11,651 nucleotides of DNA, from the NCBI GenBank assembly GCA_043802925.1, contig JAZDKP010000072.1, forward strand, positions 1 through 11,651. The letters run 5' to 3'. Under the pieces are notes generated by a model. The model ran no database searches. It had not been told where the DNA came from and saw nothing but the letters and a program-made list of their open reading frames with translations. The translations under genes and the position numbers were made by a program. Every line of letters begins with the position of its first letter. The stretch's first letter is position 1. This DNA comes from JAZDKP01 sp043802925 (GTDB taxonomy: Bacteria > Fibrobacterota > OXYB2-FULL-49-7 > JAEUSG01). Shown piece after piece: positions 6,573-11,651 of the stretch.

Positions 6573-7303
6573 ATGTAAAACAGAATTTGCTGACCGGATT
6601 TGAAAAGGGCGCCAAGTACGTCGTGCTTCTGGATCCGGACAAGCTGGATGCTTCGACCGGCGCGGATTATGCGGCAAACTGCAGCGATGCCGGGGTGGAC
6701 GCCCTATTTGTGGGTGGAAGCACGGGCAGCCATGAACGTTTTTCGAACGTGGTCCAGAACATCAAGGCCCGTGCCACGATCCCGGTCATTCTTTTTCCGG
6801 GCAGCGCGGAACAGATTGTCCCCTACTTTGACGCTGTGCTTTTCATGTCGCTTCTGTCGGGCCGCAACCCCCGCTTCCTCATCGAGGAGCAGCTGCGCGG
6901 CGTCCCGGCCATCTGGCGGCACGAACTCGAGACGATTGCCATGGGTTACCTGCTCGTGGAATCGGACGCGCCCACGGCCGTCGAGCGCATCAGCCAGACA
7001 AAACCCCTGCCGCGAAACGACAATGAAAGCGCCATGCACCATGCGCTCGCAGCGCAATACTTTGGCATGGACTGCGTTTACCTCGAAGCGGGCAGCGGCG
7101 CCAATTTGACCGTGCCCGAAGAAATGATACGCGTTGTCAGGTCCGGTATCTCCATCCCGCTCATTGTGGGCGGCGGTATCCGCACTCCGGAGATTGCGGC
7201 GCAAAAAGTAAAGGCCGGTGCGGACATCATTGTCACCGGCAACATCCTGGAAAAAGACGCCGCCCTTCTCCCCCTCTTTGTCCGCGCCGTCCATGGTCGC
7301 TGA
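6569..7303 (+). CDS. Geranylgeranylglyceryl phosphate synthase family protein
   Basis: The family joins a polyprenyl diphosphate to sn-glycerol-1-phosphate to form an ether bond: archaeal lipid synthesis, or heptaprenylglyceryl phosphate in PcrB of Firmicutes. The 244-residue protein is a TIM barrel of the right length with DPDK at 22-25, FVGGSTG near 47-53, YLEAGSGA at 171-178, VGGGIR at 200-205 and VTGN at 222-225. Together these form the glycerol-phosphate and diphosphate binding loops. It looks like the larger archaeal/Bacteroidetes type rather than the shorter PcrB type, so a C20 substrate is likely but not proved. ATG 6569 overlaps the alaS stop (ATGA), so it is translationally coupled to alaS; another ATG lies at 6573. 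No glycerol-1-phosphate dehydrogenase is visible in the window. Confidence 0.87.
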   Translation: MNVKQNLLTGFEKGAKYVVLLDPDKLDASTGADYAANCSDAGVDALFVGGSTGSHERFSNVVQNIKARATIPVILFPGSAEQIVPYFDAVLFMSLLSGRNPRFLIEEQLRGVPAIWRHELETIAMGYLLVESDAPTAVERISQTKPLPRNDNESAMHHALAAQYFGMDCVYLEAGSGANLTVPEEMIRVVRSGISIPLIVGGGIRTPEIAAQKVKAGADIIVTGNILEKDAALLPLFVRAVHGR

Positions 7304-7513
7304 TTTTCGTTAAAACATTCTCATAAACAGCAATGACGCGCTTAAAAGTGCGCACGGATGACTACGTCGCACCCGTGGCGGGATGCGCCCCCTCCGCCGT
7401 CACATCTCTCTATCCTGCATAGCGATCGGATGGCAGGCCTGCTGGTTCTTTGTCTTTAGTTATAACAACGGCATCACAATTGCTTGATTCCATAATATAG
7501 AAGGAATCAACCC
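7304..7513. other. Intergenic region before the acetate-kinase-like operon
   Basis: This 210-base gap separates the alaS-GGGP synthase unit from the next operon. I see no tRNA, no convincing ORF and no hairpin with a T-tract. It holds a 10-bp palindrome GCAGGCCTGC at 7433-7442 and, at its right end, a hairpin over the ribosome site of the next gene. A promoter for the operon must probably lie here, but I cannot place a convincing -35/-10 pair. Confidence 0.5.
7484..7510 (+). promoter_or_regulatory. Hairpin that includes the ribosome site of the acetate-kinase-like gene
   Basis: TTGATTCC (7484-7491) and GGAATCAA (7503-7510) form a perfect 8-bp stem with an 11-nt AT-rich loop. The Shine-Dalgarno sequence AAGGA (7501-7505) is partly inside the 3' arm, 8 nt before the GTG start at 7514, so the fold would hide it. 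The same DNA could instead be an operator, since CATAAT at 7491-7496 resembles a -10 box. Confidence 0.4.
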
Positions 7514-8746
7514 GTGCTGACTCAATGGCCCCGCAATATTTTGACCTTTAACTGCGGCAGTTCGTCCCTGACCTTCAAAATTTTTAAAGTCAAAGCTGAA
7601 AATGATATCGAGGAAATCTTCATTGGTAAAGCGCATCGGGTGGGAGTCAAAGGTAGCGAGCCGTCGTTCATCGAATATAAATTCTCCGGCAAGACGGAAA
7701 AGGTGGAGGCCCCCCTGCCCAACCATGGTAAAGCCGCATGGCGGGTCTTGAAACAAATAGAAGACCTGAACATCAAGATTGATTATATCGGCCACCGATG
7801 GACCCTCAGCGCGGGCCACTTTACAACCGCGTTCATCAACGATAAACTTATCGCCACACTCAAGACCCTTGTTCCGCTTTTCCCAATCCATCACCCCGCA
7901 ATGCTGGCCGTTATTGCCCGGTGTGTAAAGAGTTATCCCGACATTCTCCAGTATGTCACTTCGGACAACGCCTACCATTCCACCCTTCCCGAATATGCCC
8001 ATACCTATGCCTTGCCCCGGTGGATCATTAAGAAATATGGCTTTCGGAAATATGGCTTTCACGGTTTGTCTTATAACTTTGTCGTAAATCAGGCGGGCCA
8101 GTATCTGAAAAGACCGGCCTCCGAACTTAAAATTGTCGCCTGCCATCTCGGCACCGGGGGTTCCAGCGTTGCCGCCGTTGACCGGGGAAAATCCATTGAC
8201 ACTTCGATGGGGTATACGGGACTGCCGGGCCTGGTCATGAGCACCCGGACCGGCGATATCGACCCCATGCTGACGATATATATGATGATCGCGTTCGGCC
8301 TGCGATCCGACGAGATTACAAACCTGCTCAATACAAAAAGCGGACTGCTCGGTCTTTCAGGTTTTTCCAGCGACATACGGGACATCATCAAGCGTATTCC
8401 CGCCAGGGAAAAACAAGCCGAAATCGCCTTTAACATGTACGTCCACCGGTTGAGAAAATATATCGGCAGCTACGTTGCACTGCTGGGCGGCGCCGATGCA
8501 TTGCTTTTTACCGACGATATCGGACTCCACAACGTGAGGGTCCGGGAAAAAGCCTGTCAGGACATGGATTGGTGCGGCATCCGCCTTGATCCGGACCGGA
8601 ATCGTCAAGCAACCGGGGAGAACATTTCCGTCATCAGTTCCCCGGACTCGAAAGTGACGATCCTGTCCATGCCCACCGAAGAAGAACGTGTCATATGCTG
8701 GGACGGGATCCGGTTGATGAAGGAGACGGACAATGCTGCTGATTAA
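7514..8746 (+). CDS. Acetate-kinase homologue A (divergent ASKHA kinase)
   Basis: Acetate kinases transfer phosphate between ATP and acetate in the ASKHA fold. This 410-residue protein aligns over the full family length. Conserved are NCGSSS at 13-18, GHR at 93-95, the Asp of SDNAYH (151), GFHG with the catalytic-type His183, CHLG at 210-213, DTSMG, and the TRTGDIDP Arg245. Changed are VVHGG after the GHR Arg (here WTLSAG), the second His of FHGTSH (Tyr187), HLGNG (Thr214), FTPLEG (YTGLPG) and the adenosine motif GIGEN (DIGLHN). The phosphate-transfer core is thus largely kept, while the acetate pocket and nucleotide base contacts are altered. A different acyl substrate or a regulatory role is likely. 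The start is GTG 7514 with AAGGA 8 nt upstream. The 3' end overlaps a second paralogue by 14 nt, which suggests a heteromeric pair. Confidence 0.85.
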   Translation: MLTQWPRNILTFNCGSSSLTFKIFKVKAENDIEEIFIGKAHRVGVKGSEPSFIEYKFSGKTEKVEAPLPNHGKAAWRVLKQIEDLNIKIDYIGHRWTLSAGHFTTAFINDKLIATLKTLVPLFPIHHPAMLAVIARCVKSYPDILQYVTSDNAYHSTLPEYAHTYALPRWIIKKYGFRKYGFHGLSYNFVVNQAGQYLKRPASELKIVACHLGTGGSSVAAVDRGKSIDTSMGYTGLPGLVMSTRTGDIDPMLTIYMMIAFGLRSDEITNLLNTKSGLLGLSGFSSDIRDIIKRIPAREKQAEIAFNMYVHRLRKYIGSYVALLGGADALLFTDDIGLHNVRVREKACQDMDWCGIRLDPDRNRQATGENISVISSPDSKVTILSMPTEEERVICWDGIRLMKETDNAAD

Positions 8747-9800
8747 GCCGGCGCCCCCTTATCTCCGCTGGTGTCATGCGGAAAACGGGAATTTTGTCGA
8801 AAATAAATGCGCCTTTAAAGACGACTGGCAGGATAAAATCACCAACGATATCGCCAAAATCAGACCCTTGACAACCATCGCGTACCGGCTTTACCACGGG
8901 GGTGATGAAATACAAGAACCCGCGTCCCGGTTAACGGCAAAAGCCCTTGGACGGATTGGGAAGGCCGTGACATTGTTTCCCGAATCAAACCAGATCCTCT
9001 ACCGATCCGCCTCTTATCTGCGGTCCCGTCTGGCCAACATCAACCATGTTCTCCTCAGCGATACCGCCTTCTTTAACCGTTTACCGGAATCCGCCCGTGT
9101 TTATGCGCTTCCCTTGGGGCTCGGTAAAAAAGGCATGCGCCGGTTCGGGGGCTTTGGTTTGTTCCATGAATGGGCCTGGAATCAGGTTCGAATGCAGCTT
9201 CCCCAAAAAGAGAAAAGACTGATCAGTATTGACCTGGGGAGTCAGCCGAATATCGCGGCGATCAAGGACGGCAAACCGGTCGAAACAACAATCGGCTTTA
9301 CTCCGGTTGAGGGAATCCCTTCCCTTACACGCTGCGGCGACCTGGACCCCACCATACTGTTTCAGCTCCAATCCCTGGGCATGTCATTGAGGGAAATCAA
9401 TACGATGTTGACGCGTGACAGCGGCTACCGGGGATTACTCGGAAAAAAATGCGCCATGATGGATATCATCAAGGACGGCGCGGACGGCCGTTTTTTGGGG
9501 GTCCGCAGGCTCCTCCGATACCATATTGTCCGGTATGCCGGGGCATTCATCGCCACCCTGGGCGGCATAGAGGCCTTCGCTTTTCTCACCGAATTCCCCG
9601 GCGAAACATCCGGCTTTATAGGTGAAATTATAGGGGACTTTAATTTTATGCATGTGAAATATCAACCGGCACGGAATGGCGCCATTCCTTCCCAAGACAT
9701 GACCGGCGCGGGTTCCGCGGTAAAGATATTTTGCCTCCGTTGCCATGACTGGACAATAATGCGGGAACACGTTAACACATTCTTAAATCAGGGAGGTTGA
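8733..9800 (+). CDS. Acetate-kinase homologue B (strongly degenerate, probable pseudokinase)
   Basis: This 355-residue protein is a second, shorter acetate-kinase relative, recognisable in register with the family. AYRLYHGGDEIQEP (50-63) matches the GHRVVHGG segment with Arg52. SDTAFF keeps Asp110, ARVYALP and the RRFG segment follow, then IAAIKDGKPVETTIGFTPVEG and TRCGDLDP with Arg200. The N-terminal NCGSSS phosphate loop is gone (LRWCHAENGN), the catalytic His aligns with Phe141, the HLGNG motif is DLGSQ (Asp167), and the C-terminal adenosine region is replaced. ATP-dependent catalysis by itself is unlikely. It keeps exactly those substrate-pocket motifs that homologue A has lost, so a mixed dimer is an attractive inference. 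ATG 8733 has AAGGAG 7 nt upstream and lies inside the end of homologue A. GGGAGG for the next gene sits inside its 3' end. Confidence 0.78.
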   Translation: MLLIKPAPPYLRWCHAENGNFVENKCAFKDDWQDKITNDIAKIRPLTTIAYRLYHGGDEIQEPASRLTAKALGRIGKAVTLFPESNQILYRSASYLRSRLANINHVLLSDTAFFNRLPESARVYALPLGLGKKGMRRFGGFGLFHEWAWNQVRMQLPQKEKRLISIDLGSQPNIAAIKDGKPVETTIGFTPVEGIPSLTRCGDLDPTILFQLQSLGMSLREINTMLTRDSGYRGLLGKKCAMMDIIKDGADGRFLGVRRLLRYHIVRYAGAFIATLGGIEAFAFLTEFPGETSGFIGEIIGDFNFMHVKYQPARNGAIPSQDMTGAGSAVKIFCLRCHDWTIMREHVNTFLNQGG

Positions 9801-9802
9801 CA

Positions 9803-10597
9803 ATGAAAGACGAAAAGAGGTTCCTCGTCGATGTGGGTATGGAAAATCTTCCGTTTCCCATTAATGTTTTTTCTAAAACCCATGCGGAAGGACAGGCGAC
9901 CATCGCCACCATTTCGATTCAGGCGCGCATTATGAAGGAATTCGAGGCCCGATGGATCGACAAATTCATTCAGATTCTTCACCGGCACAGGGAAACGATC
10001 GGCGCAAAATCCCTACGGAAGAATATCCTTGACTACATGAACGCCTTGAACGCCTCGGTGGTCAGGGTCAACTTCCAATTCCCGCAGTTCGTGGAAAAAA
10101 CAACCCCCATCTCCAAGGAAAAATGCCTGGTCCGGTACCTCTGCACCTTTTCCGTAAAAGTTCCGTCTTTGGACAATAAACCGAAAGTCTTTTTCAAGAC
10201 CCAGATTCCGGCAATCACCACGTATCCGGTATCGATGGAGGATAAACCGAAAGGGCTTTTCGGCCAACTCTCAACCGTGACGATTGAGACCGAATCCGCC
10301 ACGGACATTTACCTTGAGGACTTGATTGATATCGTTGACCGTCACGCCATTACCCCGGTCTATGCGTTCTTGACCGAGGACGACCAGAACTATATCATTG
10401 AAAAAATCCACTCGGAGAAAAAAACCAGCGTGGTCATGGTCGACGAAATCAAGGAGGAACTGGCGCACAACCGGAATATCGACTGGTATTCAGTCACCTG
10501 TTCCAACTATGGAATGCTGCATACCTACAACACGGTCATTGCCACTGAAAAAAGTTTATGGCTGCCTTTCAGCGGTTACGAAGACAGCGAAATATAA
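9803..10597 (+). CDS. FolE2-like (GTP cyclohydrolase IB family) protein lacking active-site residues
   Basis: FolE2 opens GTP to dihydroneopterin triphosphate in folate and queuosine synthesis. This 264-residue protein follows the FolE2 pattern from end to end: VGMENLPFPINVFS, ATIATISIQARI, FIQILHRHRE, FQFPQFVEKTTPISKEKCLVRY, IYLEDLIDIVDRHAITPVYAFL, and CSNYGMLHTYNTVIA at the C-terminus. The functional motifs are replaced in register: FKGTHMSRF by FEARWIDKF (47-55), CPCSKE by YPVSME (141-146), and GAHNQRS by GLFGQLS (151-157). The Cys and His used for metal and catalysis are therefore absent, and GTP cyclohydrolase activity is not expected. The ATG at 9803 is chosen because GGGAGG (9791-9796) lies 6 nt upstream; a TTG at 9797 in frame is discarded. 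It is last in the operon with the two acetate-kinase homologues and ahead of a strong terminator. Confidence 0.8.
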   Translation: MKDEKRFLVDVGMENLPFPINVFSKTHAEGQATIATISIQARIMKEFEARWIDKFIQILHRHRETIGAKSLRKNILDYMNALNASVVRVNFQFPQFVEKTTPISKEKCLVRYLCTFSVKVPSLDNKPKVFFKTQIPAITTYPVSMEDKPKGLFGQLSTVTIETESATDIYLEDLIDIVDRHAITPVYAFLTEDDQNYIIEKIHSEKKTSVVMVDEIKEELAHNRNIDWYSVTCSNYGMLHTYNTVIATEKSLWLPFSGYEDSEI

Positions 10598-10634
10598 AAA
10601 CATACGGCTTGGATACGGGAAAAAAGGGCGCTTG

Positions 10635-10672
10635 GGCGGGCATGGAAAAAAATCCAGCCCGCCGGGTTTTTT
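10635..10672 (+). terminator. Intrinsic terminator of the acetate-kinase-like operon
   Basis: GGCGGGC (10635-10641) pairs with GCCCGCC (10657-10663). After a bulged A, TGGA (10643-10646) pairs with TCCA (10653-10656) around an A6 loop. A T6 run follows at 10667-10672 and another T-rich stretch comes soon after. It lies 37 nt after the stop of the FolE2-like gene and marks the operon end. Confidence 0.85.
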
Positions 10673-10712
10673 CCTGTTTTTATCAATTAATCGATTTAAT
10701 CTCAATATTTTA

Positions 10713-10738
10713 TTGACTTTGCCTTTTATATATACAAT
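10713..10738 (+). promoter_or_regulatory. Weak candidate promoter for the STAS-receiver gene
   Basis: TTGACT (10713-10718) and TACAAT (10733-10738) resemble -35 and -10 boxes, but the spacing of 14 nt is short. The region is very AT-rich and lies between a strong terminator and a new gene, so some promoter is expected here. Confidence 0.25.
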
Positions 10739-10762
10739 TTTTTATTAGAAATCGCGTAAAAC

Positions 10763-11461
10763 ATGAATAACTGTGCAAAATACACCGTTCTTGCCTTTGC
10801 AGGCCCCATTGTCTCCATTTCCGAATGCCAGAAAGTTGCGGATGCTATCCGCGCCAGTTTCCGCGAAGGCAACCGGAACATAGCCGTGGATTTTGCCGGA
10901 GTGAGTGAAGTTTCCGGAAGCTTCACCGGTTTTCTCTCGGAACTCTTCAAGGAAATAAACGGGAGCCAGGGCTGCTTCTTCTTTTTTAATGTAAACCGGA
11001 AAATCTGCGAGGTCTTTGAACTGCTCGGTATGGACAACCTTATCCGGAACGAGTTCACCCCTTCCATCGAAAGGCCGCTGGCGTTGGTGGTTGAAGACGA
11101 CCCCACGGTGCGCGAATTGAGCCGTGAGTACCTCATGGAGCTTGGATACCGCTGCCTGGAAGCGGAAAACGGGAAGGAAGGGCTTGAGCTTTACGAAAGA
11201 AACAAGGACCGTATCGCGTTCCTGCTCTCAGACATCGAAATGCCGGTGATGGACGGACAGCAGATGCTCGAGTCCCTTTACCGTATCGACCCCCATGTTC
11301 GCATCATCATGGCCACGGGTTATTCAAACGCCGAAAAAGTCCGGCGCATCAAGGCACTCCGGGACGTCGAAATCCTTCAAAAGCCTTACTTCTGCGCGGA
11401 CCTCGAAAAAGCCATCCAAAACACCTTTCGAAAGTCCGCATTCCCGGCAGCCCGGAACTAA
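10763..11461 (+). CDS. STAS-receiver fusion protein
   Basis: The 232-residue protein joins an N-terminal STAS domain (about 5-100) to a C-terminal receiver domain (about 105-225). The STAS part shows NIAVDFAGVSEVSGSFTGFLSELF, read in two halves, and ends in VFELLGMDNLI. The usual DSSG loop aligns with SGSF at 51-54, which keeps Ser53 at the phosphoserine position. The receiver has Glu111-Asp112-Asp113, phosphoacceptor Asp157 in LSDIEMPVMDG, Thr185 in MATGYS and Lys207 in QKPY, so it should be phosphorylatable. Such a fusion could couple His-Asp phosphorelay input to partner switching with an anti-sigma or serine-kinase protein; this is inference. It is preceded by a terminator and AT-rich DNA and so is probably its own unit. 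No Shine-Dalgarno site is visible before ATG 10763. It is the second STAS protein in the window. Confidence 0.85.
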   Translation: MNNCAKYTVLAFAGPIVSISECQKVADAIRASFREGNRNIAVDFAGVSEVSGSFTGFLSELFKEINGSQGCFFFFNVNRKICEVFELLGMDNLIRNEFTPSIERPLALVVEDDPTVRELSREYLMELGYRCLEAENGKEGLELYERNKDRIAFLLSDIEMPVMDGQQMLESLYRIDPHVRIIMATGYSNAEKVRRIKALRDVEILQKPYFCADLEKAIQNTFRKSAFPAARN

Positions 11462-11601
11462 CCAAAAGAATCCGACTCCTCCACCCTCACGTCCGCTGGG
11501 TTTCCGTTGGATTATTGTGTCCGAAATGTACACGTTAATTGCAATTTTCTATTGCTTTTCTTTGTCAATTTATATATTTCTAGGGTAAGGAAAGGGGTTT
11601 T
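11462..11601. other. Intergenic region before the last gene
   Basis: The 140 bases hold no clear hairpin terminator for the STAS-receiver gene. The right half is AT-rich and promoter-like, with a 10-bp palindrome AATTGCAATT at 11537-11546 and TTGTCA at 11562-11567, but no -35/-10 pair with good spacing is visible. AAGGAAAGGGG at 11588-11598 is the ribosome site of the next gene. Confidence 0.4.
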
Positions 11602-11651
11602 ATGGTTTCCATATTTGGCTATAACGATTTCAAACAATACCTGGCCGACTA
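11602..11651 (+). CDS. Start of a TIGR02147-like protein (3' truncated by window edge)
   Basis: Only 16 codons and part of another are present, beginning MVSIFGYNDFKQYLAD. This fits the start of TIGR02147 proteins, which typically begin with a short 'xxIFxYxDYRxFLxDY' motif and are a large paralogous family first noted in Fibrobacter. Members are thought to be DNA-associated regulators, but their function is poorly known. A purine-rich ribosome site (AAGGAAAGGGG) ends 3 nt before the ATG. With so little sequence the family call is a recognition by eye only. It bears on the organism's identity more than on function. Confidence 0.5.
   Translation, partial: MVSIFGYNDFKQYLAD

Noticed and set aside
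7433..7442. GCAGGCCTGC palindrome as a regulator site
   Set aside because: A single 10-bp palindrome without a second copy or a nearby promoter is weak evidence.
7514..9800. Acetate-kinase homologues as one gene split by a frameshift, or as decaying pseudogenes
   Set aside because: Each spans most of the family length in parallel rather than consecutive halves, frames are open, and each has its own ribosome site.
9797..9802. TTG 9797 as the start of the FolE2-like gene
   Set aside because: GGGAGG would be directly adjacent with no spacing; ATG 9803 has ideal spacing.
1..11651. CRISPR arrays, tRNA or rRNA genes, insertion sequences
   Set aside because: No regularly spaced repeats, cloverleaf-like segments, rRNA motifs or transposase-like frames were seen.

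Overview
The window reads as a piece of a bacterial chromosome, probably from the Fibrobacterota or a neighbouring FCB-type lineage. Two things support this, both recognised by eye. The partial gene at the right edge starts like the TIGR02147 family, first described as a paralogous family in Fibrobacter. There is also a bacterial geranylgeranylglyceryl-phosphate-synthase-type gene. The lineage call is tentative.

Left part (1-3318), all on +: a compact chemotaxis and signalling run. It holds the 3' part of cheD, an HDOD protein, a single-domain CheY, a CheX-type CheY-P phosphatase, a J-domain protein with MshEN-like repeats, and a small STAS protein. The first four genes overlap or nearly touch. 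The J-domain gene follows a short AT-rich leader that contains an inverted repeat and a possible 8-codon upstream ORF.

Middle part (3319-7303): a minus-strand pair of small DUF2442/DUF4160 genes sits between the STAS gene and alaS. An 11-bp direct repeat flanks the pair; one copy is the first 11 bases of alaS and the other lies 4 nt after the STAS stop. alaS is complete in length and motifs, but its fifth codon is TAA where the family usually has Glu. A GGGP-synthase-family gene overlaps the alaS stop by 4 nt.

Right part (7304-11651): an overlapping three-gene operon made entirely of unusual relatives of metabolic enzymes. Two consecutive, differently degenerated acetate-kinase homologues are followed by a FolE2 (GTP cyclohydrolase IB) homologue that has lost its Cys/His metal and active-site motifs. 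All three frames are open and well equipped for translation, so they look like maintained proteins with a changed function. A clear intrinsic terminator ends this operon. A STAS-receiver fusion gene and the start of a TIGR02147-like gene follow.

The best candidate for an undescribed system is the 7514-10597 operon. The most surprising single observation is the stop codon at the start of alaS beside the flanking direct repeat.
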